From: Pedobacter westerhofensis
GTDB lineage: Bacteria; Bacteroidota; Bacteroidia; Sphingobacteriales; Sphingobacteriaceae
DNA length: 64,000 bases
Assembly (NCBI RefSeq): GCF_900182595.1
Contig: NZ_FXTN01000015.1
Span: 1-64,000 of the forward strand
Direction of reading: 5' to 3'
The notes under the pieces are model-generated. The model made no database searches, was not told the DNA's origin, and saw nothing but the letters and a program-made list of their open reading frames with translations. Shown here one piece after another: positions 19,044-28,948 of this stretch. Both the position numbers and the translations under genes were made by a program. Within the stretch, counting starts at the first letter, position 1; the number at the start of each line of letters is the position of its first letter.

Positions 19044-20678
19044 ATGTATTTTGAAATGTTAAAAGATAAGTCATCAATCATCAAGGTAATTGGTGTTGGT
19101 GGCGGTGGTGGTAATGCGGTTAACCATATGTACCGTCAGGGAATTGCAGGTGTAGACTTTATTATTTGTAACACTGATGCGCAGGCATTGGAGTTTAGTC
19201 CTATACCCAATAAAGTACAGCTAGGTGCAAGTTTGACCGAAGGAATGGGCGCAGGCTCGATTCCCGAAGTTGGAAAAAATTCGGCTATAGAAAATATAGA
19301 CGATATCAAAAGCATGTTGGGCAGTACCACAAAAATGTTGTTCATCACTGCCGGAATGGGCGGTGGAACAGGTACAGGTGCCAGTCCGATCATTGCCCAG
19401 GCAGCGAAAGAACTGGATATCCTGACTGTTGCGATCATTACTACGCCTTTCTCATTTGAAGGAAAGCGCCGTAAGATGCAGGCCGAAGATGGTTTGGATG
19501 AGCTCAAAAAATATGTGGATTCTTACCTTGTAATCTCTAACGACAGGTTGCGTGAGATATTTGGAAACCTGACGCTGGGCTCTGCCTTTGCACAGGCCGA
19601 TGATATCTTAACTACCGCGGCAAAGGGTATTGCAGAGATTATCACTGTTCCGGGATATATCAACGTGGATTTTAAGGATGTGCGTACGGTAATGAAAGAC
19701 AGTGGTGTATCGATCATGGGCAGCTTTGCCTGCGAAGGCGAGAACAGAGCGCTAATGGCTGTTGAAGGTGCCCTGGCATCACCATTATTAAAAGATAACG
19801 AAATTGAAGGTGCAAGATATATATTGCTGAACATCAGTTCTGGTTTACGTGAAGTAACAATGGACGAGGTGGCGATCATCACAGACTACATACAGGACAA
19901 GGCAGGTTTATCTGCTGATCTGATCTGGGGTAACTGTATTGATGAAAACCTGGGCGATAAATTATCGGTGACGATTATTGCTACCGGATTCCAGACTACG
20001 GAACAACGTGCGAAGGACAAACAGAATGTAAAGAAAATATCTTTGCTGACCCCGGAAGAAGCCCCACTGGTAAAACCACTGGAGCCCGTAAATTCTTTTA
20101 TCGAGCCTAAAGCAGGTATTTCTGCTGAGCCGGTAATGAAACTGAAAGAAGACATCAAGCAGTCTGATCTTTTTGGCGACATGTACAGCAATAACAAAGG
20201 AAGACAAGCTGAAGAGCCTGAAAGTGCCATGATCAGGCATACGCTGGTTGAAGAAGAAAGTCCGGCTGCCGAAGCAAAACAGGAAGCTGGAATTGATTTT
20301 GAACTGAAAGTATCTGAAACGGATTTTGTTTTTGAAACCCCTAAATCCAACTATGTTGAACCTGTTGCACAGGTACAGGAAGAAGAAGTTGCAGAACCGG
20401 GACTTGATGATGATAAAAGCGATGAATCGATAGCAGATCAGCTGCAGAAGTCCAAAGAAAGGATTATGCGTCTGAAAGACCTGAGCATGAAACTGCGTAC
20501 CACCAATGGTTTGCAGGAAATGGAGAATGAACCGGCTTATAAACGCAAGCAAATGCAATTGCAGCAGGTACAGCATTCTTCAGAGTCGCAGGTATCAAGA
20601 TTTACATTAAGCAATGATGAAGACGGAGGTACTGAGATCAGGCCTAACAATTCATTCCTACACGATAATGTTGATTAA
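19044..20678 (+). CDS. ftsZ: Cell division protein FtsZ
   Basis: Tubulin-like GTPase that forms the Z ring. The tubulin signature GGGTGTG is at residues ~106-112 and the N-terminal IKVIGVGGGGGNAVNHM at ~13-29; T7-loop NVDFKDVRTVM is present. The globular part ends near residue 320; an acidic, Glu-rich linker of about 190 residues follows, and the extreme C-terminus reads RPNNSFLHDNVD in place of the proteobacterial DIPAFLR peptide. Length 544 is large but usual for Bacteroidota. ATG at 19044 and at 19056 are both possible starts. Confidence 0.97.
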   Translation: MYFEMLKDKSSIIKVIGVGGGGGNAVNHMYRQGIAGVDFIICNTDAQALEFSPIPNKVQLGASLTEGMGAGSIPEVGKNSAIENIDDIKSMLGSTTKMLFITAGMGGGTGTGASPIIAQAAKELDILTVAIITTPFSFEGKRRKMQAEDGLDELKKYVDSYLVISNDRLREIFGNLTLGSAFAQADDILTTAAKGIAEIITVPGYINVDFKDVRTVMKDSGVSIMGSFACEGENRALMAVEGALASPLLKDNEIEGARYILLNISSGLREVTMDEVAIITDYIQDKAGLSADLIWGNCIDENLGDKLSVTIIATGFQTTEQRAKDKQNVKKISLLTPEEAPLVKPLEPVNSFIEPKAGISAEPVMKLKEDIKQSDLFGDMYSNNKGRQAEEPESAMIRHTLVEEESPAAEAKQEAGIDFELKVSETDFVFETPKSNYVEPVAQVQEEEVAEPGLDDDKSDESIADQLQKSKERIMRLKDLSMKLRTTNGLQEMENEPAYKRKQMQLQQVQHSSESQVSRFTLSNDEDGGTEIRPNNSFLHDNVD

Positions 20679-20700
20679 TCCTTTCTAAATTTTTAACAGA

Positions 20701-20733
20701 AGCCTTAACAAATTATTTGTTAGGGCTTTTTTT
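20701..20733 (+). terminator. Terminator of the dcw cluster
   Basis: Twelve-base stem AGCCTTAACAAA/TTTGTTAGGGCT with one G-U pair and a three-base loop, then seven T. It lies 22 bases after ftsZ and closes the 16-kb cluster. Confidence 0.9.
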
Positions 20734-20782
20734 GCATTTATAAATGCTGTTGTGGCAGATAATAAAGTATACTAAATTAGTA
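20734..20782. repeat. Two short palindromes before the oxoamine synthase gene
   Basis: GCATTTATAAATGC at 20734-20747 and TACTAAATTAGTA at 20770-20782 are perfect palindromes lying 67-115 bases before the start codon at 20849. They could be operator sites; nothing else supports this. Confidence 0.3.
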
Positions 20783-20848
20783 GACCTTGTATATCAGCTG
20801 CAGAAAGCTTAAATTCGCACCAAATAAGAAAACTTAAATACAGTAACA

Positions 20849-22090
20849 TTGGATATTTTTGAAAAGATAGCAAAGCATATGGGCCCTCTTGGGCAACACC
20901 AAAAGTGGTCACATGGATATTTTTCCTTCCCAAGACTGGAGGGAGAAATTGCTCCGCATATGAATTTTCGGGGTAAAGAACACCTGGTCTGGAGTTTAAA
21001 TAATTATCTGGGTTTAGCTAATCATCCCGAGGTAAGAGAGGCAGACAAGAATGGTGCTGCTGATTTCGGTATGGCCTATCCAATGGGTGCCAGGATGATG
21101 TCCGGGAATTCTAAATACCATGAGCAGCTTGAAACTGAACTTGCCGCATTTGTAGGTAAACCGGATGCTTTCCTGCTGAACTTTGGATATCAGGGAATGG
21201 TATCAATTATTGATTGCCTGGTTGACAGAAACGATGTTATTGTATATGATGGCGAAAGCCATGCCTGTATCATTGACGGCCTTCGCCTTCATTTGGGCAA
21301 ACGTTTTGTGTATAAACATAATGATATTGATAGCGCCCGCAAACAACTTGAACGTGCTACCAAACTGGTAGAACAAACCGGCGGAGGTATCCTTGTGATC
21401 ACTGAAGGTGTGTTTGGGATGTCTGGTGCGCAGGGAAAGATCAAGGAGATCATCGACCTTAAAAAGGAATTTAATTTCCGCCTGCTGATCGACGATGCCC
21501 ATGGTTTTGGTACAATGGGTAAAACAGGTGCCGGAACGCATGAAGAACAGGACAGCATAGAGGGAGTAGACATTTATTTTGCAACCTTCGCCAAGTCGAT
21601 GGCCGGTATCGGTGCCTTTGTAGCCTCTACAGAGGAGATCACCAATTTCCTGCGGTATAACATGCGTTCACAGACCTTTGCTAAGGCATTGCCTATGCCT
21701 ATGGTAATTGGCTTGCTCAAACGCCTGGAGCTGCTTAAAAACAATCCTGAACTGAGAGAACGCCTGTGGCATATTGCTACTACTTTGCAAAAAGGATTGC
21801 GCGACCGCGGATTTGACCTGGGCATTACCGATACAATGGTTACGCCCGTATTTTTGAAAGGCGAGCTGCAGCAGGCTACAGCACTTACCCTGGATCTTCG
21901 TGAAAATTATGGAATTTTCTGCTCTATAGTAATCTACCCTGTAATCCCGAAAGGTTTGATTGAGCTGCGTTTGATCCCAACAGCGATGCACACCATTGAG
22001 GACGTAAACCGTACTCTTGAAGCATTCAGTGCAATTGCGGAGAAGTTAAATAGTGGCCACTATAATGATAATCAGTTTATCTCGAAATAG
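20849..22090 (+). CDS. PLP-dependent alpha-oxoamine synthase family enzyme
   Basis: Enzymes of this family condense an amino acid with an acyl thioester (glycine C-acetyltransferase Kbl, BioF, serine palmitoyltransferase, HemA). The PLP lysine is K249 in ATFAKSMAG; the cofactor residues ESHACIIDG (His138) and IDDAHGFG (Asp216, His218) are present. The 413-residue protein carries ~45 extra N-terminal residues before the NNYLGLANHP motif. Start is TTG at 20849; the first ATG (20879) would remove conserved-looking N-terminal sequence. It stands alone between two terminators, so context does not give the substrate. Sphingoid base or sulfonolipid synthesis and threonine breakdown are all possible. 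Confidence 0.8.
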   Translation: MDIFEKIAKHMGPLGQHQKWSHGYFSFPRLEGEIAPHMNFRGKEHLVWSLNNYLGLANHPEVREADKNGAADFGMAYPMGARMMSGNSKYHEQLETELAAFVGKPDAFLLNFGYQGMVSIIDCLVDRNDVIVYDGESHACIIDGLRLHLGKRFVYKHNDIDSARKQLERATKLVEQTGGGILVITEGVFGMSGAQGKIKEIIDLKKEFNFRLLIDDAHGFGTMGKTGAGTHEEQDSIEGVDIYFATFAKSMAGIGAFVASTEEITNFLRYNMRSQTFAKALPMPMVIGLLKRLELLKNNPELRERLWHIATTLQKGLRDRGFDLGITDTMVTPVFLKGELQQATALTLDLRENYGIFCSIVIYPVIPKGLIELRLIPTAMHTIEDVNRTLEAFSAIAEKLNSGHYNDNQFISK

Positions 22091-22109
22091 TTTAGGTACG
22101 CTGCATAAA

Positions 22110-22144
22110 AACGCCCTTTAATCATGATTAAGGGGCGTTTTTTA
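22110..22144 (+). terminator. Terminator after the oxoamine synthase gene
   Basis: Fourteen-base stem AACGCCCTTTAATC/GATTAAGGGGCGTT with one G-U pair, followed by T run. It starts twenty bases after the stop codon. Confidence 0.9.
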
Positions 22145-22204
22145 TTGTCCTTGTTTTTCATTTGCTTAATTACCAGCCCAATAACTCCGATTTTATACGA
22201 ATTT

Positions 22205-22232
22205 TGTGGATAACCCGCGTTTTTGTGGAAAA
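22205..22232. promoter_or_regulatory. Pair of DnaA-box-like sites before the histone H1-like gene
   Basis: TGTGGATAA at 22205-22213 and TGTGGAAAA at 22224-22232, in the same order and orientation as the pair before ftsZ. They lie 118-145 bases upstream of the small histone-like gene. Function inferred. Confidence 0.5.
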
Positions 22233-22349
22233 AAAGGAGGTTTAAGGCGTTTTATTTCTTAAACTAATTTTTCGTTTATTAGAATAATCCGCTTACATTA
22301 GTAATTAAGTATTAATCAAACCTAAAATATAAACCAAAAGGTAATTAGA

Positions 22350-22529
22350 ATGAAAAAATTTGATGACTTAAAAAAACTTGTGGATTCATTGGAAACCGAT
22401 GCAGACAAGTTTTACAACAAGGCCAACAGTGCTGCCGGAACGCGTGTCCGTAAAGGAATGCAGGATCTTAAAAATATAGCTCAGGCTATACGTTTAGAGA
22501 TCCAGGAAACAAAAAATAAAGAAGCTTAA
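22350..22529 (+). CDS. Small histone H1-like protein (Hc1 family)
   Basis: A 59-residue basic helical protein, too short for most gene finders: MKKFDDLKKLVDSLETDADK at the start and NKANSAAGTRVRKGMQDLKN in the middle. The pattern of an N-terminal helix, the SAAGTRxRKGMQ core and a lysine-rich end fits the small Bacteroidota proteins annotated as histone H1 / Hc1, thought to bind DNA. It has its own terminator and a 220-base upstream region with two DnaA-box-like sites. DNA binding is a family-based inference. Confidence 0.8.
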   Translation: MKKFDDLKKLVDSLETDADKFYNKANSAAGTRVRKGMQDLKNIAQAIRLEIQETKNKEA

Positions 22530-22549
22530 CCAATTTCTTTTGATTTGAT

Positions 22550-22577
22550 AACGCCCCGGTATGAACGGGGCGTTTTT
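22550..22577 (+). terminator. Terminator after the histone-like gene
   Basis: Perfect nine-base stem AACGCCCCG/CGGGGCGTT, seven-base loop, T-rich end. It lies between this gene and the convergent dapA. Confidence 0.9.
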
Positions 22578-22603
22578 CGTTTGCGCCCAGGAAGGGCAGC
22601 ATC

Positions 22604-23485
22604 TTATGGCCTTATCTTTTCGATTTGGGCAGCAATCTCCTGGTTTAAACCAGCAGAAGCGGGTACAAGTGGTAAACGTACGTAGTCACCGCAGATACCA
22701 AGTTGTTTTAAAGCAGCTTTAACGCCTGCCGGATTGCCTTCTGCGAACATCAGGCGTGTAAACTCTACCAATTGCAAATGCAATGGCTGAGCGGCTTTAA
22801 AATCGCCTTTAAGAGAAAGCCTGATCATTTCTGACAGCTCAAACGGCAGCGCATTCCCTACTACGGAAATCAGACCTGCCCCGCCTAAGGCGATCATTGG
22901 CAGTGCTACAGGATCATCACCAGAGATCAGCAGAAAATCTGCAGGTTTATCTCTCATAATCTGGTTAAACTGGTCAAAACTTCCCGATGCTTCTTTCGTG
23001 CCTATAATATTTTTAAAGTCATGCGCCAGCCTGCATGTTGTCTCCGGACTTACATTACTGGCCGTGCGGCCGGGTACATTGTATAACAGCACATCCATAT
23101 CAGTAGATTCACTGATGGCTTTGTAATGCTGATAAATTCCTTCCTGTGTTGGTTTATTGTAATACGGGCTGGCAGAAAGTATGGCGTCATAACCATTACG
23201 GTCAAAATCTTTGATCGATTCTATTACTTCTGCTGTATAATTTCCGCCGATACCTGCTACAAGAGGTACCCGTCCGTTATTTATTTCTGCTGTATATGCC
23301 CAGATCTTCTTCTTCTCTTCCTTGCTGAGTGTTGCCGACTCTCCTGTGGTACCCAATGATACCAGGTATTCTACCTTTCCGTCGATCTGGTAGTTGATCA
23401 GTTTCTCTAAACCGTCGTAATCTACCGACCCATCTGCATTAAATGGTGTAACCAGTGCTACACCCGTTCCATGGAATCTGTTCAT
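22604..23485 (-). CDS. dapA: 4-hydroxy-tetrahydrodipicolinate synthase
   Basis: Condenses pyruvate with aspartate semialdehyde, the entry to lysine and meso-DAP, which fits the DAP-type MurE above. Schiff-base lysine K164 in IIGTKEASG, Tyr135 in LLYNVPGRT and the SLGTTGES motif (~43-50) are present. 293 residues. It is the last gene of an operon AcpH-like - ligA - dapA, 14 bases after ligA. Confidence 0.96.
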   Translation of the reverse strand: MNRFHGTGVALVTPFNADGSVDYDGLEKLINYQIDGKVEYLVSLGTTGESATLSKEEKKKIWAYTAEINNGRVPLVAGIGGNYTAEVIESIKDFDRNGYDAILSASPYYNKPTQEGIYQHYKAISESTDMDVLLYNVPGRTASNVSPETTCRLAHDFKNIIGTKEASGSFDQFNQIMRDKPADFLLISGDDPVALPMIALGGAGLISVVGNALPFELSEMIRLSLKGDFKAAQPLHLQLVEFTRLMFAEGNPAGVKAALKQLGICGDYVRLPLVPASAGLNQEIAAQIEKIRP

Positions 23486-23499
23486 TTTTATTTAACTTT

Positions 23500-25521
<2,022 letters not shown>

Positions 25522-26205
25522 TTATTTATTTTTGTTCAGCTCTTTTCCTACTTCGTGGAAGATCGTCAGGAAATTATTCTGCAGCTGCTGCTTAAATTCC
25601 TCCAGCTGGCTGGTAAGAATATCCAGTTGTTCCTGCTGGAAGGGCTCTGTCCACAGGCGCATACAGATCCGGTTAAGGGAATAGGTGATGTTTTCAATTT
25701 TAGCATAACTGAAAAGGTACCTGCTTTTGATGAACTCATCCAGGAATTTGTCAAAACGACGCTGGTCCGGCAGCCCGGCAAGGCGTAAAAAACCAGTCAG
25801 GCCTTCGCTGCGCGAAGCCTGCAGCTGACTGTAAAAGATATCCGTATCCACTATGTCCTGTGTGAGCAGCAAATGGTCCAGGATCAGCTCCAGGCCAATG
25901 TGCGCCAGAAAAAAGGCTTTAACCGGCCCGGTTTCCACAGCCGGAAGGATCATCTGTTTGAGTATGGCGGTCTGTTCTTTAAAGAAGTTTGAGGAATGAA
26001 ATATCCTGTCCACTTCAAGATGTCTTTTCCATCCTTTAAGCAGGGCATCGTATTCTGGTACGTCCCTGAACAAATATTCGTCTTTCTGCGGGTTAAGGTT
26101 CCAGTTTTTATCTGCATTCTTAATCAGATCGGGCAACACTACGCCCATTACGATATAATCGTTCGTGTTTTTTCGCTCAAAGTAAAAATGGGAAAGGAAG
26201 TTCAT
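25522..26205 (-). CDS. AcpH-like protein (acyl carrier protein phosphodiesterase family)
   Basis: The protein opens with MNFLSHFYF and shows MGVVLPDLIKN, then HLEVDRIFHSS and HIGLELILDHLLL, in the same order as the His/Asp motifs of AcpH (MNFLAH..., G-x-x-x-D, H-x-x-x-D). AcpH removes 4'-phosphopantetheine from ACP. The fit is partial: the usual GNFxGD is VMGVVLPD here. 227 residues against about 195 in E. coli. It is the first gene of the ligA-dapA operon and diverges from tyrS. Function is tentative. Confidence 0.55.
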   Translation of the reverse strand: MNFLSHFYFERKNTNDYIVMGVVLPDLIKNADKNWNLNPQKDEYLFRDVPEYDALLKGWKRHLEVDRIFHSSNFFKEQTAILKQMILPAVETGPVKAFFLAHIGLELILDHLLLTQDIVDTDIFYSQLQASRSEGLTGFLRLAGLPDQRRFDKFLDEFIKSRYLFSYAKIENITYSLNRICMRLWTEPFQQEQLDILTSQLEEFKQQLQNNFLTIFHEVGKELNKNK

Positions 26206-26242
26206 CGCTTTAAAAGTAGAAATTTTTTAACAAGGCTTTTCT

Positions 26243-26250
26243 TATCTTTG
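26243..26250 (+). promoter_or_regulatory. -7 promoter box of tyrS
   Basis: TATCTTTG, the same octamer as at the second 5S gene and at glyS. The tyrS ATG is 17 bases further, so the leader is about 12 bases. Confidence 0.6.
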
Positions 26251-26267
26251 CCAAAAAGTATAGAATA

Positions 26268-27554
26268 ATGACCAATTTTGTTGACGAATTAAGATGGAGA
26301 GGCATGCTGCATGATATCATGCCCAATGCAGAAGATAAATTAAATGAGGGCATGTGCTCGGGATATATCGGCTTTGATCCTACAGCTGATTCCTTACATG
26401 TTGGTCACCTTACACAGATCATGACGCTTATTCATTTCCAGCGCGCCGGCCATAAGCCCTATGCTCTGGTGGGCGGAGCTACCGGAATGGTAGGAGATCC
26501 TTCAGGCAAATCAGACGAACGGAACCTTTTGAATGAGGAGACGCTTGCGGTAAACCTGGAAGGGATAAAAAAACAACTGAAGCAATTCCTGACCTTTAGT
26601 GATGAAGGCAATGGTGCGGTGATGGTAAACAATGCCGACTGGTTCAAAAACTTCAGCTTTTTAGATTTTATCAGGGATGTGGGCAAACATATCACGGTAA
26701 ACTACATGATGGCAAAGGACAGCGTGAAAAAGCGTTTGGAAGGTGATACCGGAATGTCTTTTACAGAATTCAGTTACCAGCTTGTACAGGGATACGATTT
26801 TTATTACCTGTGGAAAAATCACAACTGCAGCATACAAATGGGCGGGTCTGACCAGTGGGGAAACATCGTTACCGGCACAGAGCTGATCAGGAGAAAGGAA
26901 AGTGGTACCGCTTACGGGATGACCACGCAGCTGATCAAGAAATCTGACGGCACCAAGTTTGGTAAAACAGAAAGCGGCGCGATCTGGTTAAACCCGGAGA
27001 AAACTTCTCCCTACAAATTTTACCAGTTCTGGCTGAATGCTACAGATGCTGATGCAAAAATGTGGATCCGCATCTTTACTTTAAAAAGCCAGGAAGAACT
27101 GGAGCAGCTGGAAGTTGAACATGATGCAGCACCTCATTTAAGAATTTTACAAAAAGCCCTGGCCACTGATATCACGATCAGGACACACTCCGAAGCAGCG
27201 TTGGAAACGGCTTTAAAAACTTCTGAATTTTTGTTTGGCAATGGGGCCCTCTCTTTCCTTGAAACGTTGAGCCAGGCACATGTGCTGGAAATTTTTGAAG
27301 GCGTGCCCCAGTTTACTGTGAACAGGGATGAACTGGCTGCGGGAATTGATACCGCTACACTGCTGGCAGAAAAAACAACAGTTTTTCCATCAAAAGGAGA
27401 AGTAAAGAAAACCGTGCAGGGCGGTGGATTGAGCATCAACAAGGAAAAGGTAGCAGAGGCAAGTGCAGTTTACACTACCGGCAACCTGATCAGTGATAAA
27501 TATATTATTGTTCAGAAAGGCAAGAAGAATTATTTCCTGCTGATCGCAGAATAG
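26268..27554 (+). CDS. tyrS: Tyrosyl-tRNA synthetase
   Basis: Class I synthetase. HIGH-type motif SLHVGHLTQ (~residues 43-51), tyrosine-site [22 protein letters not shown] and the KMSKS-type loop [11 protein letters not shown] are present, followed by an S4-like C-terminal domain ([11 protein letters not shown]). 428 residues. It diverges from the AcpH-like/ligA/dapA operon over a 62-base gap. Confidence 0.97.
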   Translation: MTNFVDELRWRGMLHDIMPNAEDKLNEGMCSGYIGFDPTADSLHVGHLTQIMTLIHFQRAGHKPYALVGGATGMVGDPSGKSDERNLLNEETLAVNLEGIKKQLKQFLTFSDEGNGAVMVNNADWFKNFSFLDFIRDVGKHITVNYMMAKDSVKKRLEGDTGMSFTEFSYQLVQGYDFYYLWKNHNCSIQMGGSDQWGNIVTGTELIRRKESGTAYGMTTQLIKKSDGTKFGKTESGAIWLNPEKTSPYKFYQFWLNATDADAKMWIRIFTLKSQEELEQLEVEHDAAPHLRILQKALATDITIRTHSEAALETALKTSEFLFGNGALSFLETLSQAHVLEIFEGVPQFTVNRDELAAGIDTATLLAEKTTVFPSKGEVKKTVQGGGLSINKEKVAEASAVYTTGNLISDKYIIVQKGKKNYFLLIAE

Positions 27555-27564
27555 GTTTTTTTAA

Positions 27565-27588
27565 CGGGCTGTCCTTTTGTGCAGCCCG
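27565..27588. terminator. Hairpin between convergent tyrS and the LuxE-like gene
   Basis: Seven-base perfect stem CGGGCTG/CAGCCCG with a ten-base loop. The T tract after it is weak, so termination efficiency is doubtful. Confidence 0.5.
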
Positions 27589-27589
27589 C

Positions 27590-28573
27590 TTATTGTACAA
27601 GTAGGTTGCAGCCCCTGATATCGGCATTGTCAAAACGCCCCAATACTTCAAACGATCCATCAGAGGATAACCTGCCCAAATCCTGCGTGGCAATAAACGA
27701 ACAGGAATTGATATTTGCAAGATCGATTACGTTGATTCCTCCGGTCTGACTGGAATTCAGAAGTGTCAGAGGATCATTTGTATCCCTCAATACAATTTTC
27801 ATCCAGTTAGGGCATTCGAATACTCCCTCACCTTTAGAGTAGGCCTGTGATAAAAGTTCTGTCATTCCGTATTCACTGTGAATCGCGCTAACGCCAAATC
27901 CGCTTTTCAGGATATCGTGCAGTTCTTCCCTTACCATCTCTTTCCTTTTGCCCTTCATGCCGCCTGTTTCCATAACAATCAGTTCAGGAAAATCCAGCTG
28001 GTAGGTTTCCAGAAAATCCAGCAGGGCATAGGTAACACCAATAAGAATGGTTTTCTGTCCCTTTTCTTTTAGTGTGACCAGCTTCTGGTAAAGGTCTCCA
28101 TGGTTGTGCAGAAAATATCCGCTTTCCGGATGAACGCTTTGTTTGAGCAGCGCATCAACCATGTAGATCAGCGAAGATCCGTCCCGTTCCAGGTAAGATG
28201 GCAGAAGTGCAAGCAGACAGGTATCTTCGGCCCCGCCATAAAACTGTGCAAAAGCACGGTTAAAGCTTTCATCGTACAATTGCAGGTCGGTTACAAAATG
28301 GCGGCTCTGCGTTTGTCCTGTAGTGCCCGAACTGCTGAAGATAATTTCTTCTTTTCCATCTCCGCTGACTACCCTGTGGCTTTTGAAGAAACTAATAGGC
28401 AGATAGGGGATGGCGGCGAGGTCTTTCACCTGCAGCGGATCAACGTGGAGGTGTCCTATAAATTCACGGTAGGGAGCACAATGCTCCGCCTGGTGCCTGA
28501 ATATGGCCAGTGCCGCATCACAAAACTCTTTTTCGCTGCTAATAGAAAATACTGAAGGAATTGAAATTTTCAC
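27590..28573 (-). CDS. LuxE-like acyl-protein synthetase / AMP-dependent ligase
   Basis: The loop IIFSSSGTTGQTQSRHF is the ATP-phosphate motif of adenylate-forming enzymes; YLPISFFKSHRV before it and METGGMKGKRKEM, SEYGMTELLSQAY after it match the LuxE/PF04443 family, which activates acyl groups for transfer. About 327 residues. No ATG is available; the frame runs to TTG at 28588 and has GTG at 28573. GTG is preferred because it follows a TATTTTTG element, but within an operon either could serve. It is the last gene after a penicillin acylase and a small membrane protein. The substrate is unknown. Confidence 0.7.
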   Translation of the reverse strand: MKISIPSVFSISSEKEFCDAALAIFRHQAEHCAPYREFIGHLHVDPLQVKDLAAIPYLPISFFKSHRVVSGDGKEEIIFSSSGTTGQTQSRHFVTDLQLYDESFNRAFAQFYGGAEDTCLLALLPSYLERDGSSLIYMVDALLKQSVHPESGYFLHNHGDLYQKLVTLKEKGQKTILIGVTYALLDFLETYQLDFPELIVMETGGMKGKRKEMVREELHDILKSGFGVSAIHSEYGMTELLSQAYSKGEGVFECPNWMKIVLRDTNDPLTLLNSSQTGGINVIDLANINSCSFIATQDLGRLSSDGSFEVLGRFDNADIRGCNLLVQ

Positions 28574-28588
28574 GCTGCAAAAATACAA

Positions 28589-28945
28589 TTAAAGTTTAGT
28601 ATTCGATTGAGTGGCAATCACTGCTTTGCGAAAATGATAACCACAAAAACCGCTTACACCGGCAACAAAAGCGCCAAGTATGGCTGTAACTACGAGAATC
28701 CACCACCATGCCTGCAAGCCAAACAGCTGAGCTATACGGGTAACCAGCAAATTGTGGTTAGGAATAGTTTTGAATAGGGCCATAGCGGTCCATAAAATCA
28801 GAATGGCAAAAAAAGGATGCCATAATGCTACCTTTCCCGTTTTGCCAATAATCCCGCAGGTAGCAAAAGAAATGATGACAATGATCCACCAGGGCAAAAC
28901 CAGTTGTAATAAAAAGGAGGCAATGAGTATGACGAGAAAAACCAT
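28589..28945 (-). CDS. Small membrane protein, four predicted helices
   Basis: 118 residues, strongly hydrophobic: helices around 1-20, 22-42, 45-62 and 78-102, with a short polar C-terminus. No family recognised. It begins three bases after the penicillin acylase and abuts the LuxE-like gene, so the three are almost certainly co-transcribed. Confidence 0.7.
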   Translation of the reverse strand: MVFLVILIASFLLQLVLPWWIIVIISFATCGIIGKTGKVALWHPFFAILILWTAMALFKTIPNHNLLVTRIAQLFGLQAWWWILVVTAILGAFVAGVSGFCGYHFRKAVIATQSNTKL

Positions 28946-28948
28946 GTG

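Noticed and set aside
18936-22232. Replication origin around the DnaA-box-like sites
   Set aside because: Only five sites in two short clusters, no dnaA gene and no clear AT-rich unwinding element with iterated repeats beside them; regulation of ftsZ and the histone-like gene is the simpler reading.
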